DNA of 64,000 nt from Apostichopus japonicus (lineage: Eukaryota > Echinodermata > Holothuroidea > Aspidochirotida > Stichopodidae), in contig NC_092563.1 in the NCBI RefSeq assembly GCF_037975245.1, forward strand, positions 18,343,594-18,407,593, in the 5' to 3' direction. The number at the start of each line of letters is the position of its first letter. Position 1 is the first letter of the stretch. Of this stretch, positions 1-13,900 are shown in pieces. The notes below the pieces were generated by a model that did not search any database, was not told where the DNA came from, and saw only the letters and a list, made by a program, of their open reading frames with translations. The translations under genes were made by a program, and so were the position numbers.

Positions 1-2039
1 CAAGTTCATATGTCTGCATCTCCTCTTTGATAAATATTAAGACTCATTGGTGGTAAACTTTTAGCCAAGTATCTGCAGAGTGGAAAATCCACTGTCTACA
101 TTACATCACCCTTTATCTTTAAGAGAACAATTATCTGGGGGGGGGGGGGGGCTAGGATAATGCTGATTCCAACTGCCCCTATTTTTCCTGAAAAAGCTAC
201 AGACTGTAAAATAATTTATTTTATTAGCAAGAATCTAGAGGGAAACTTTTACAATCTCTCCCCTTCCTCATTTTTATAAAAAAATAAAATAAATAATAAG
301 CAGAACTTTAATAGTTTATACTACTACTAGGTATCTATAGATGCACTAGAAATTCCATGCCCCAACCCCCCCCCCCCCACTTCCCCCTTCTTTTCACTCT
401 GTCTGTCCATACAAATAAGAAAGAAGAACACGACAGGATCTAAAATCATTCATCTTTTCCGGGAAGCAATCTACTGACAGAAACTGAAGTATCTATCTGT
501 GAAGACATATATCACGCTGCATCTGAATAAACAACACAAATCTCATGAATATTCAATGCTTAATTGGCACAACCCTTAACGTTCTCACATTTTGGATTGA
601 AAAAACCTAAATTATCTTCACCTTACTGTAGCTTGATGACTGTACGATATCTCTTTTCTTGCTTAAAATATTACTTGTGTGCAAAAACACCAAAATTCAC
701 CAAACTTACCATTTCTTTAGGGGGGGTTGTGGGGGATGGGGGGGAGGAGGGGAAGTTTATGACCATCTATTAAATGATTTACTTTGTTAATATAATTTTA
801 GTATCCTTTAATACAAGCCACCAGCTGGCATAGTTCTTCTTCTCACTTTATACTGAAACTTTCAACTGTTAACAGTGAATATTGAATATTTGGCTGGTAA
901 CCTTTTAATAGTTGTGCTTTACAAAATTTAAGACAAAATTACTTACCTTGTAGGTGCCTTATACATTAACTACACAATACGAATACTGTATAATTACATG
1001 TTATAAGTAACATACTGATTTCATCCAATTATAAATATACTACATGTAAATAATTTGAGGTTACCATGATAAGTTTTTCCACACAATCTGGGGGATTTGG
1101 CATTAGTGATGATTGCGGGGTTTAACTACCAGAACACTGGCAGTTTAAAGACAGGGATGGGATATTGAGGGCCTCTCTCAGTGTTTTAGTGTGCTGTATC
1201 TCAAGGAATGCTATCAAATGGCCATGATTAGAACAAGTCGTTCACAAACAACTATTTTGTCCACGATGAAAGTCCAAATGCTAATTTACCAAATAGTGAA
1301 AGAAAATGCTTCTCTCGTGGATACAAAATTATTCAATGATCTGGCTTGCTTTTATCAGTGAGTGGTGAAGGAACTTTTCCTCCGTGGTTGTAAACAAGCA
1401 CACTTTATGTTCAAGCTGTTTAAATGAGCAAAAGGGCCAAACAGGTTATTTAATTTAAATTATTCAGGGACATTTTGACAAATTCATTGATATAATCCTG
1501 GTACTGAACAAAAACTCCAAAGACACTCTACATCTGGAAATGGTACATGACAGTTCTACAATTGAGAAATTTTGAAATTTGGTTTTTATGTTTTATTTAA
1601 ATGTTAGAATGAAATGTGTCTATATACGTGACCAACATAACATTAATGTAGAAGAATTCTTTGTAATTATATGATTGCTATTTTTCTGTTTCTGAAGACC
1701 TTTTTACCTCAGTCTCTGATTCCAAAAAACGGAGACCTTTTCCACAAATATTTTGTCTTCTTCCTTCTGCTCCTATAAGCTCCCAAACATATATATTTAT
1801 ATATTATCACATCTGCTGTATTGAAAATGCTATTGATTCCTGCAGTGCAATAGTATGAAATCAAAGATGGCCGACAGATTGTAATTCACAATGACTGGTT
1901 TTAATTTCTAATTGACAATTAGGTTTTATAGATGGATGGCTTGGGGCATTACGGGCTCTGGAAGAATTATGACAGCTATCTCTATCTCTCTCAAGGGAAT
2001 TCCTTAAAGTTGAATGGTTAAACAAGATTCCTTTCTGGA

Positions 2040-2125
2040 ATATATATGCACATATATATATGCACATATATATATGCACATATATATATGCACATATATA
2101 TATATATATATATACAGATACATAT
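2040..2125. repeat. 14-bp AT-rich tandem repeat grading into (TA)n
   Basis: Units of TATATATATGCACA repeat about four times and then pass into a pure TA run. It makes a spurious 99-codon minus-strand open frame rich in Tyr and Ile, which I do not regard as coding. Confidence 0.9.
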
Positions 2126-4217
2126 TCATAAATATAGATTTGATAGATTTTCAATCCCACAAGAATTGTTGATTTAAGTCCCTAAACTACCAAATCTGAA
2201 TGGCATTGCTACTAAAAAGGACTCCTTGTCTGGGCCGTTTCTTGTCTACGACTGTCTTCCATTAGGTATATATATATATTACATTGATGGGAAATTGCAG
2301 TGATAATATATATTTTGTGTGGGTAAATATTTTCAACTTCCATTATCGCCATAAATCTTCTCAAAGTGAGTTTCAAAAAAGCCATAAAACTGACATCCAA
2401 TTAAAATAAATGGCAAAATGATAATGAAATTAGAGGGCCAGATATATGGTTACCAGGAAAAGAGACAAACTCATGCTCTTAAATTTAGCCTTAATTTAGC
2501 GAAGTAGTCTGGATAGAGACAGACGCTCGCTTATCTTGTTCACTTTACTGTTATCAGTTTATTGATTTGGTTGGTTATGGAGCTTGCATGTGCTTCATAG
2601 TCTTTTCTCTCCTTCATCACTTAACATTTTTTTCCCCAAAGTTTTCCCTTTCTGTTTAAAATGAGATATTTCAACCTCCAAAAGATGAAAGCACCCTTGG
2701 TGAATCATTGAATGAGAAACTGAAAAGTTAAAAGGTTTCATTTATGGGGGTGGGGTAGCAGATTAGGGGGAGGAGTCAGGGATTTGGGGAGCTGCAGGTA
2801 TGTAATGGAGTATATGGGTGTGTTATAAAAGCTATACTTTCATCTCAACATCAATGAGAAATATTTATTGATGGCTTAAATTTTGAGTTCTAAACAGTCA
2901 AGCTAAATAAACCATTTTCCAAGGAAAATTAGTTCCTCCTGGTGGGAAGGAAGGCAGTGGGGGAGTGGGAGGGAGAATACCATGAGGTGGTTGAATACCA
3001 ATATTTTGGAATTGTAAATGTCAGACTTTTTAATTTGGTCTAAAAGTATACCCAAGAGCAGAGTTGTAAATTTAGTTGGTATAATTAGATCGAAAACAAC
3101 AAATTTTTTGTAGGATTTGTCCAAGAGTTTCCTGAAACCATACAGTGGGATCCTCAGGAAATATGAGATATTTGTTAACAATTAATGGTCTTTGATATTC
3201 ATTTCTTGAAAATCTGTTTCTTTTATACCAAACAAACTTTTGACTACCCACCAAATGACTGATTAGTCTTATCAAGGCTTGGCAACCTGTTTCTTCGGCT
3301 ACGAAGTGCACAAAGGCTGGGTGTGTCTAACAATTTCTGATATGCTTTTACAGTCACTGCACTAACCATACTTACTTACACCTGTAAACTCGGACAATTT
3401 AGAGAAAACCACAAATAATTACTCAAATCCATAGACGTGCATCACTGGCACCGAGAAAAATTAGGGCAAGCCCCAAACCAGCTTTTAAAACAAAATTTTA
3501 CAGGGGCAAAATGAAAATAGATGAATTGATTTTTCTTGTCTCATTTCTTTATTCTACATTTATTATTGGTTGTTATGGAAACACATGTACAGACTGTGGA
3601 GTGCTATACGCTTGACCATGCTAATTGGACGATGAAAAAAGAAAAAAAAAACTCAAGCAGAAGTGTCCGTAAAATCAATACCATTCCAATTAGAAAAAAA
3701 AGGAAATTTTTCCCCTTGTTGCTTTGCTTTTATAAATTCTTATTTCCTGGGTAAAGACATATATTTCTCTACTCTCTTGGAATCTTCATATATTTGTATA
3801 CATTTATCGATTGCTGGACGACAAAAATTTTACACCAATAAATACTGTTTGATGAAAATAAATACAAATGCCAAAAAAAAAAAAATCTTGACCATGTATG
3901 CATGACAAATCAGCTAGCCTAAGGCTAAAATTTGAACGGCAGAAAACATCACAAAAATATTTTGGAACTTTTTTTTGGAAATAATTTTTCTGTTGAACCC
4001 AACCTAACAGGTCAGTATTTACGTAGATATGAAATTTGAAATATCATGTTATAGTTGACATATGTACATATATCGTGAGTAAACTAGACGGTATTATGGG
4101 GACGTTTTAAAGGGACAGTCCAAATTTCTCCATTGTTGTCATCGTCATGTTGGGGTTCAAGGTTTCAACCGTGATCTTCGTAACAGATTAAAAGGATTGA
4201 GGCACAGGGTAAAAAAG

Positions 4218-4395
4218 AAGGGATCTGAGGGCTGCAGTATATCCATCAGCCAGGCTGGGTAGGATAAAACCAGTTTCACCCAATGGGGAAGGGAGCTGAG
4301 GGGGCTGCAGTATATTCATCAGCTAGGCTAAGCTGGGTAGGATATATTCATCAGCCAGGCTGGGTAGGATATATCCAGTTTCACACAATGGGGCA
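4218..4395. repeat. Imperfect local tandem repeat
   Basis: The strings GGGCTGCAGTATAT(C/T)CATCAGC and AGGCTGGGTAGGATA recur, with CCAGTTTCAC(C/A)CAATGGGG closing the first and last units. Two main units of about 90 bp are visible, and the second holds an extra internal copy of the CATCAGC...GGGTAGGATA part. Nothing suggests function. Confidence 0.75.
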
Positions 4396-7300
4396 CTCAG
4401 TGCTTGTCTGCCAACTTGAAGAATAATCTCGGTTTCATTTTGATTGGCTGCTGTAGCTTTTCGTTTTGGCACAGTGCCCAATTTGGACGATGGTTGGGAA
4501 CTGTAATGTGACGCAATCAAGTTACCTTTCTGACACAATCCCATTTAATAGATTCAGATTCATACTTTGCTGATCCCAAAATCAGAGTAGATCCTATGTT
4601 TAATTGTCCAGGTCTTCAAAACAATTTGATTAGCTGTATAAATAACATTACATGCGTTTACCACTATCGTGAATAGTGTCCGGTTGATGAAGGATCGAAT
4701 CAAATTCTAAATCACACAGTCCCACACTATAACCTTCATTTGCCAAAATATCTAATAGGATGTTGTTATTTTTGTTAACTGCAAAATCTTTCTCATTTAT
4801 TTTGTGTGTGTTTGTGTGGACGGGAGGTTGTGGGAGGGAGGGGGGAGGGGGGGGTGGTGGTATACTTTAGGGAGAGTCTTCACAACTTTACAATTTAGAC
4901 CAGTTTCTGAGTACTTGTTGATAAATTTGTTTCTAAATGTTATCCCAGAAATATGAGTTTAATTAGCTTAATGAGTCCAACTGTTTCATTTCAAAATTCA
5001 ATGTCACATTTAAAGCTGGATGATATTGAAATCTTTCCAATTTGCTAAAAGCATGGAATTAATAATAAATACAAAAATCATCTGGGCAAATCAATTCTGC
5101 ACGATCAAATTAAATCAAATTTATTCATTAATATTACTCACTCATTTATATCCTCACATTTTGATTCCAAGAATCTAAAAGGTTGTTTTAGCTTTGAGAT
5201 CTTAACATTGCGTATAGTACCAAATATAGTTTCGGTAACCAAACTAAAAACGTTGTTTTTAAATTATGGCATAGCATAAACAGCTGGAACCCGGATAAAA
5301 GGTTTGAGCTTTGGGAAGGGGTGCGGTAGGGTAGGGGACAGATGAGGGGGGGCAGGAGTCAGTCAGAATGTTCAGTGGTGTTGAATCTGATGCCTGCAGT
5401 AGTATTTATGTGCCAGGTGACCATTCAGTGCCATAAATATTATTGGGAGGACATGGCACATGGCTTCCCCTCCCCTACCCCCACCCCTAAGTGCCAGAGG
5501 CCTTGCACACAATAATCACTAATGATTCTATACCAGTCTTTTAAATTCAACATATCCCTTAAGGTATCCCATCATATCATAGAGTAAGGAACAGAATCAC
5601 ATAAATACTCTGTGAATGAAACTCCCAAAGGACTTTAGTTGATGGTGTCTAAAATTGTAAAATTTTGTCCTGCATGATTTTGGAACTTAAGATTCTAATA
5701 TTTAATATAATCTGTCATAACTAAAAATTTACCAATACAAGAGACGCACTACCATTTTGTTCTTGCCAAACTAATACCACCGATATTCAAAAGTGCTTTT
5801 TATTTCAGAGACCATCATTCTACGTTCCATCAATGTCCATAAATTGATTTTGAATTAATTAATATGCATAAAGGTCCTTCTCGAGTTTTGATGCAATATA
5901 CACATGTATGTATATATATGAAATGCAATTTTTTAATATCAACATCATTATATAATGGCTTCAAAGTTCAGCAAACATAAAAATTGATTGGTAGTATTCT
6001 AAAGTGCTCTCTTATCGACAACGCTCAAACATTTTGCTGACGAACGAAGAGGAACGATAATTGTACGGATAGGAAGGTTGTGTCATTTCAGGATATTTTC
6101 TAGATATAATTTAATCGGGTGGAGAACTGTACAGTTTGTACAGAGTAAGGTTCCACAGTACTTACCCGTATTCAATATTTCTCCTAACCAGTATATATAT
6201 ATGTGAATTATATATAAATTATATAAAAATATATTATAACTTAGATTCTGATTCAAAGATGTTTTCCATGAAAACTGATTCTAACAATTCTAGCCAAATA
6301 TTCTGGTAGCAATTATAAAATGGGCTCCATAAAGAACTTACCTGCTGGTTGTTGGTTTTTCTGAGTTGATCTTTCTTTCAGTTTATTAATATCGTATTTA
6401 ATCAAGATGAATTATATCGTCTATTATTCATAGATATTAAATTGTTTTTTATAATGAAGCAATTATATAAGTCTTTGAATTACAATTAACAAATGAAGAA
6501 AAAAGTTGGAAAAAATTTGAACAAGAAAAAAAAAAAAATGAAAAATCCATTTGGAGCAAATAGAATTTAAAGGTGTAATCTTGGTGAGAGAGTGGTGGAT
6601 CATGTGAGGATAAGAGATGAGGAATGGGGAGGGGTGGGGGAGGGTCAGGAGGGAAGAACGAGCTTTCGTTCAATGTGGTTAAGTATTTATTTTATGATAT
6701 ACGATGATGTTTCACTGCAAACCGTGTTCTTGATTAATGAAAATGAGGAGTCACTCCAACCATGCTGAAATTAGGGAAAAAAAGTTGTCATGCAATGGTT
6801 TTTAATCCAGATTTGGGCAATAATTTTGCAGAATTATTTTGGACCGCATACCCACCGACTTGTTTGCGGTGGCATGCCGTTGCTTGTTCACCTTTGAGCT
6901 CATTTTAACGGGAATCATTTACAGGTGCGAAAGGTTTCATCCTTCCTAAATCGTGAAACCGTGCGTCCGTAGTCCCACCGAACGGAACAGCCTTGAACAG
7001 TCTTCTTTTTTTTTCAATTAACACCATTTCCTAATTCATAAAACCAAAGATAATTGTTTAAATCAATGGAACATATATATACCCGTTAATTCCGATGCAT
7101 ATTTTAAACTTGAATCCTAACCACCCAGGAGATGTATTAAAATACCTGTTTATATCTTGAGATTCATTATTAAATACCTCCTTTGTCTACACTAGGAGGG
7201 TTGAAGGTGTCCTAATTATGACCTGAGCACTAAGCAAATTAAAGGCCTATATTCCTGTATCGCTTCCAAATGTGCTGAAAGTTCAAATATTTGTCACAAA

Positions 7301-10300
7301 TTCTCAACGCCCACTTTATGTCATTTTTAACCGACATTGACAACGTAAGTGCATTTCCGAGCATCAGGACATGCGACGGTCTGTTTATTAATCTTTTCGA
7401 TATAATTTCTGATAGCATTGGATACGTCGTCGGTGAGACTGCTGTTTATTCTTCGCAATGCATAAACAAAAGGTGCTGACATATTCGTTAATGGAATTTT
7501 GAAAGTTAGCAGACTCTAAGTGACCATACGACAGGGAATAATTCATCCGATAAGGCATCGGGAAATGCTAGACTAAATTGGCAAGTTGCCGTACAAGTGT
7601 AAAGATGTATTGCAGTTTTTTGCACACATGGCGCCCCATAGTATTTTAAAAGAGAAACGTTCAGAATCCTTCAAAACAGATATATAGACAATCTGTACAA
7701 ATCATGCATGTGGCATTATACAATTATGAATGGTTGGATTAAACAGCTAGATAATCCAGGATCCTCATACAATATATCTGGATCATCCCGGAAATCCTTA
7801 TGAAACCTGTGTGCCTGATAAAACAGGTTTTAGGTTTTGATTTTATAAATATATTCTTTCTTTCGGCTAGCGCTTTGGAACATTCCCCAACGGAAGTAAA
7901 ATGATCACTGTATTTTTCTGTCCTCCATTGGAACATTTAATTTCTTTATTTTTATAAAGAAAGACATCTTTTTAACAACCCCCCCCCCATGGGTCAAAGA
8001 AGGTTCCAAGACAAAGGCTTTGGATTACAGAAACACTTTTCGAGACCGAGTAACCAGAGACATGAAAGGTGTAGTAAAGAGAATGGATATCAATTCTCAG
8101 AGAGGGAAATGTTTGAGTCTAGAGTTACGACAGTCGTACTAACAGAAAACAGACAAGTCTAATTGTACAGAAGACATATCCAGAATGCATGGTACTTGAG
8201 GTCTTTGACTGTTGCCGACTTTAGCTGAGACATGGATCTAACTATCGACTGTATTAACGGGCGCTTTAGCTCGGTTTGAGCAAAGTACCGAGAATTCTGA
8301 GCACACTGGTTTGACTGCCAGTCAAGCTACTGATTTTATTTCTCTTTCAAAACTTGTTTCTGTAAATCCTTCTATTCCTCTGCTATTGGTTTACTAATGC
8401 AAAGAACCAAATTTCAATGAAATGCCTTCCCCTCCCCCTTTGAGATGTATCAAATGAAACTCGGGTGTAATGTCCAGTTTATACAAGGTAGTGTAATTTT
8501 CTTACTGATACTCCTCCCCCCACCCCCTCCCTGCCAAAGAAATGGTTATACAGGTATCACCACTAGCTAAGGACCGAGGAAAGGTACCCTTTTCTTCCTT
8601 CTTGCTTTCAGAGACTAACATATACAAATATAAACATCATTTGTTTTCCCTTCAAATTGCCAGATTAGGTTCTATGTCTACCAGATGTGTGCAATTATAA
8701 CAACTTTTCCCAAAGACAATAAGATCTGGTAATGGAATATATTTATCAATAAACCCCATCGATCTTTCCCTCATTTTGAATTCCTATCTATACAGCATTT
8801 GCCATATCTGCGTTGAGTCTAAGTTGAGTCACTGAAACATACCCACAGTTTTGGCACCTACATTTGAATATCCAATTTTAAAATGTAACAATTCTTCCTT
8901 TTTTTTAAAACATGTTTTAGCCAAATTTAAGCTGACTCTTATATTATAGGCCTTGAGGTTTTGTCGAGGAAATCAGATCTTACTATACACATCGTCCACT
9001 GCTAAAAATATTTTATAAATTTTCTTACCACTATCTCACAACCTTGCTCATCTTCGCTTTTATTAACTGCCTGAATATTTTTTTTCCCCCTTTTTTCCCC
9101 ATCATCATTTTTAGCTACCGCTTCGGTTGGAATGCATATATATATATATATATATTCATTTTCAATTTTTTTCAACTCCAGACCAGCAGTATATATAGAA
9201 ACGTACCACATGCTAAAACTAATGGAATTCACAGTTTGAAGTTAAATCACAAAGTTTCACAGTTGATTACCCGCCAAATTTGGTCTCCATTTTCGGTTAA
9301 CAACGAATGATAACCTAAATTACATGGCGGGGTCCCAATCAATATTATATTTCCCTGCATCTGCTCGTGATGACGTGGAAGAAACTCCACCAGTATTTGA
9401 CGGACACAGATATTTCTAATTCTCCCGTAGAAAATCTAGGACAAGATACCCAATGATACGTGAACGAATGCCGCATCCCTCGATCGGCCATTTGTGAGGG
9501 ATGAAATGTAACTAAAGAGATTTGTTGCCTCTCTCTGGTTTTTTTTTTTCGTTAAATTTTTTTTTTTTTCATTTGAATTTTTTTTTTTAAAGTTTTCTTT
9601 TGTTTTTGTGCGTGTCGGCGGAGAGGTCCAACTGAATGACGTAAATCCTAACGAAGGATGACGTATCGCAGATTTGCTTTACAGGCCTGGATGTTTGTGG
9701 AGGAAGATAAGTAATGAACAAGACCCTGGATGTGTGAGCATGATTCTACAAATGTCGTCGTCGAGTTAGAGAACAGATGACGTTCAAATAGATCAAATGC
9801 TTTCTGTAAAAATCTTTGATATGAACTGGAGAGGGTGAGGCAGATCTATTAAGCCTGAATCATATTTAGGCGTCAATAATTGTTTAATCACAATCAGAAA
9901 CAAAAGTTTGATTTTTATTGTAAAGAGCATTCACCATCTATGTGATGTCTTTGCTAATTTGGACATAAAATGAACCTTTGTTGAAATCCTTGTAATTGGC
10001 ATTTTTAATTTGCTCCCACTAAAGAAATTAAAAACCTTGGAAACCAGAGACATCAGGAAGATGAACAAGGTTGCTATATCACTGAGTTGGTTATTGTGGA
10101 TTTCCTTTTCGCAGACCTTACACATTGCAAGAGAGGGCAAAACGAACGTGGGTGGGAGTATTCTTTTCCGTTCATTTCTATCGATACCGTCGAATTGAAA
10201 ATTTTTCAGAGTACTAAAATTATGCCAGTAGTTCTCAATATTTCTCTCATCAAAACATAGGTTTGGAAAGATAAAAAAAAAAAAATCAAATTAAGATCAA

Positions 10301-10878
10301 GTTTATAAATGGGCTGTTCTGTGGTGAGGAGGTTTGAGTGAAATCAAAGAAAAGACTGCAGATATGGAAAAAAATTTACCTTCTTGAAACTAACAACTAA
10401 AGGTTTGCCCATATGAATGGGATTTGACAATTTAATCCAATTTAATGAAAGAGTCTTTTTTATTTTGTTTTTAACAATTTATCGGAAAGATTGCAGTCTA
10501 AAACATGCTAAAGAATGGAGAATAAAAAAGTGTGGCTCTATTACTTTGTTAATAAAAGTGTTTTTTTTTTTTTTTTACCACTTAACATCAACTTGGTGGT
10601 TGTTCAGTTAGAAACTCAATAAGTTAGGATATCAGCTACTCTTCTCTAAGATATATGTGTTTTGACAAGATTTTCACACATTATGACATAATATGCTCCC
10701 ACCACAAAAACAACGATAGTAATTTAACGATATTATATCGTCTACATAACAAGCCTACAACGTTGATCATAGCTAGATTTATAACTGCTATTAAAAAACA
10801 AAAATGAAAAGAAAAATGTAATTCTACTACGAGTTTAAAAAAAAAGAAAGAAAGATTTTGAACTAGTAGGATTTTCAC

Positions 10879-10974
10879 CTGACGTGTCCCCGATTCCATT
10901 AACTGTCTGGCGCTGGTATAGAACTCCCCGATAAGATCATTGGCACTACCCTCATCATGATCGAAGCACATAAT
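10879..10974 (-). CDS. CPNE3: Copine exon 7b: C2B Ca2+-binding loop 3, second alternative
   Basis: A 96-bp exon (32 codons) between a strong pyrimidine-rich acceptor ending TCTCCTTATTCCTAG at 10975 and donor CAG|GTGAAA. It encodes [18 protein letters not shown], then [14 protein letters not shown]. It aligns without gaps to exon 7a, 15 of 32 residues identical, including F-D, D, and the block D-L-I-G-E-F-Y-T. The three core loop-3 Asp are kept (D237, D239, D245), but positions 240-244 read E-G-S-A-N instead of F-D-G-G-H. This resembles the D-x-D-x-x-S-x-N-D loop of PKC-type C2 domains. An open frame, intact splice sites and conserved core residues argue against a dead duplicate. Whether it is expressed cannot be told from sequence alone. 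Confidence 0.88.
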
Positions 10975-13900
10975 CTAGGAATAAGGAGACACAAGCAACA
11001 AAAAAACAAAAAAGACCGTCAAAATAAACATTCCAGGCTAAAGCTAACATGTCTTACGCTTCTTGCCAACCGATTGGGTAGTGGAGAGTACAAATGGAGC
11101 GCCTCTCGACATTCATCATCAAACATTTTAAAAATTGTTTACAAAAGAGTTTCAAAAGTCGAGTTTTTTTGGCAGAACTTTAAACGATTCTCCAAGACAT
11201 TATGGAGTCTTTGCCGCCCAGACTTTTCGATATGAACAATGGATATATTGGACATCGAGATAAAAGGAGGATAAAAAAAGTGGATTTTTAAACCATAAAA
11301 GTTGTGAAAAGGGGGATATGGACAACGACTATGTCTGCCATAGCCGTTATCGTTGCCATGCCAACGAAGGTGGTGTGTAAGTGTGTTGGTAATCAGAAAA
11401 TATCATGCTCTTGGAATGTCACGGCAACGAAAAAAAAACAATGTCAACAAGTGCATTGTGGGTAAAATGAACACTCTTAAGGTTTTGAAAGTTGCCATGT
11501 GTGCGAGAGAGGCAAGGAAACGGCAAACTTGATATGATCTCTTTCTGTTAAATAAAGAGATGCCATGGTTATAAACAGTTATAAAACAGGAGGAAAAAGT
11601 GTCATTTAATAAATGTAAAAATACAAAACTGGATTTCCACGCTATTCACTTGCCATGCGACATGCGTTGTGTGCATTGGAGGATTTGAGGAGATAAAAAG
11701 AGAGAGTTTTGTGTCATAAGGATGGTAAGGTCATAGGGGTTAAAGGTCAATCAGGAGAGGATGGCCACGCCAAGCAGTTATCAACCGGAGGGTACCTGAG
11801 ATCGACTGTTAAAAATAAGTTCTCTGGCTGTCGTATAGAACTCCCCGATCAGATCGTGGCCTCCGTCAAAATCGTAATCAAAAACCTGCATCTGTTTGGA
11901 GAGTCGAGGTTAAGGGTCAAAAGAAAACATTAGTAAACTCAAGAGAAAGAAAGAGAGAGAAAAGAATTAGTCATGGCACGAATCACAGACAGTAATTACA
12001 TCACAAAAGATACATAACGATGATGATGAAGGTAACAACTAGAAAACAAAGTCTATGACCACAAGTTTTGGTTTTTACCAAATTTGTTTATCTCCCTTGT
12101 TCATATCTGCAAACTCTTATAATGAATATTTAATTACTACATCCATTCACTCTTTTATTGTGTCAATAAACACAATAAACCAAAAATGGAACTTTATCAT
12201 ATGTGATGTTCCCAAGATGCATAAAAACTGCAAATACAAGCCATTGTAATAGCTGCTCTTCTGCAATATTTTTCTTCTTTTTTTTCCAGTAGGGGGGAGA
12301 AGTCAACCATAGAGGGGTGTTGACCTTTAAGCCCCACCACTATAAGAATTGAATCATTTTGAAAGACTGAATAATTTTAGAGTGGCAATCAACTATGACC
12401 AATTTGAAAATTTAGTCCTTGACAATCAATACAGTATACAGTTTAAACATATAGCATATCTTTAGTTTGGCTTGTTGCCATGGCAGTATACACCGACAGT
12501 TGGTAAAAAACGGCAAGGTCTATCTATGCCATCATATGTGATTATGCAAGACCAAAATGCATAACACCTTTGCTACATTTCAATAACCAAACTATTAACA
12601 ACAATAAGGTAACCGTAGACCATAAGGACTATTTATAGTACAGATTACAGCCTTTAAAACATATTAATGGAACCAATAATTTGTCTTAAATTACCTGGAT
12701 TTTGATGAGTTTATACTGAGCAACAGGCAAAACGGTCTTGCTGTATGGTACACCATTGCAATACCAACATGAGTTAAAATAGTGTGCATTCATCATCGTC
12801 AACAATTGTATTTTATTTGCAATAAGGAATGAACATGTACTCAATATGACATGGTACTGCCAAAACTTAAACATGGTCAGTTATTAAATGCTAGAGTTCA
12901 ACACAATTCATGAACTATTGAAAAACACAAAATGTTAAATTAATAATAACAACAACTAAATTCCAAAGCAGCATAATTTGTTGTAAATATACCATTTAGA
13001 GTGAGAAAGAAAAAAAAGATATCAAATGCTTGTTAACTTTTCTCTCGTTATCAAAATGATTTAATATCAGCGCATAAAGGTCCTCCGTATTGGTCACAAA
13101 TTTAAAGAAGCTAAATCTTCCTGAAAGTTTTCAAATCTACTTGTCAAAGTTTCCCGAGGGTTTCATGCATCCTCCACATTAAATTCTACACACTCGCTAA
13201 ATGAATACAACTCCTATTAGAAGCCCTTGTTGATAATTGAATGGAGTGACCACTTGAGACTGTTTATAGCATATGGGGAAAATACGGGTAGCCATTAATA
13301 AAAGGTTTTCATAGTTGCCTTCATATATAAAAATGTATATATATATATATATATTTAAAATTTAATTATTAATCAAAAAGTAAAGACTGGTAAAACTGAT
13401 TAGAGTTAGAACCCATCTAGCTTAAAAAATATTCAGTTTTTTTTATAATGTTCGGTAAACATCTTCCCATTTTGAATGTCATAAAAATATATATATATAC
13501 ATCAAAAAAAGATAATTAAGTTGTAAATAAACAATAAAAGTTGAACTTTGATCGATGAATAAATTAACACTCATTTTGTGAAGATGGTATAAAAAAAAAA
13601 CCCTTAACATTTATAGCTTTATTAATCATAAAATATGAAGATATCATAGTAATCAAATAAATACCAAAAGAATAAAATACTATCACTGTGGTTGTGCAGA
13701 TGGTGTAAAGTTTGAGAAAACTTGCTTCAAATTCCTAGACAGTTTAACAATAATTAGCTGGGATATGTAAAACTCAGTGTCAGTGATTTAACAATATTTA
13801 TTTGTTTTATCACAAGAAAAAATTACAATGTGAAAGGTGTATTTAAGTCTATAATAATTCTAATTATTATATAGAGCATTTACCACAAGATCTTTCTGAG

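Larger units (their letters stand above)
1..10878. other. Intron downstream of exon 7b (partial), noncoding
   Basis: No further copine exon was found on the minus strand, although I looked for the linker N-P-K-K-K and Y-x-N-S-G and for the A-domain motif V-D-F-T-x-S-N. The stretch holds poly-G and poly-C runs (137-151, 366-378), a 14-bp AT-rich tandem repeat (2040-2125), a 4.2-4.4 kb imperfect repeat, several G-rich tracts (4820-4857, 6610-6650) and poly-T runs near 9540-9590. Donor-like strings exist near 950 and 6350 on the minus strand, but the sequence before them has stops in all frames or no C2/A-domain similarity. The next exon probably lies left of position 1. Confidence 0.6.

Noticed and set aside
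940-1040. Minus-strand donor AAG|GTAAGTAA near the left edge
   Set aside because: All three frames before it contain stops within 45 bp of a possible acceptor, so it is not a coding exon of copine.
6341-6420. Strong minus-strand donor CAG|GTAAGTTC, possible next copine exon
   Set aside because: The open stretch before it (ILIKYDINKLKERSTQ-like) has no match to the copine linker or A domain and no good acceptor; a stop lies shortly upstream.
8258-8330. Possible tRNA-like sequence (TTTAGCTCGGTTTGAGCA ... GGTTTGACTGCC)
   Set aside because: A- and B-box resemblance is loose and stems do not form well; not enough to call a SINE or tRNA.
11889-11891. ATG at the start of exon 7a as an alternative translation start
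   Set aside because: It is the first codon after a splice acceptor within a continuous C2 domain; a protein starting there would lack most of C2B.
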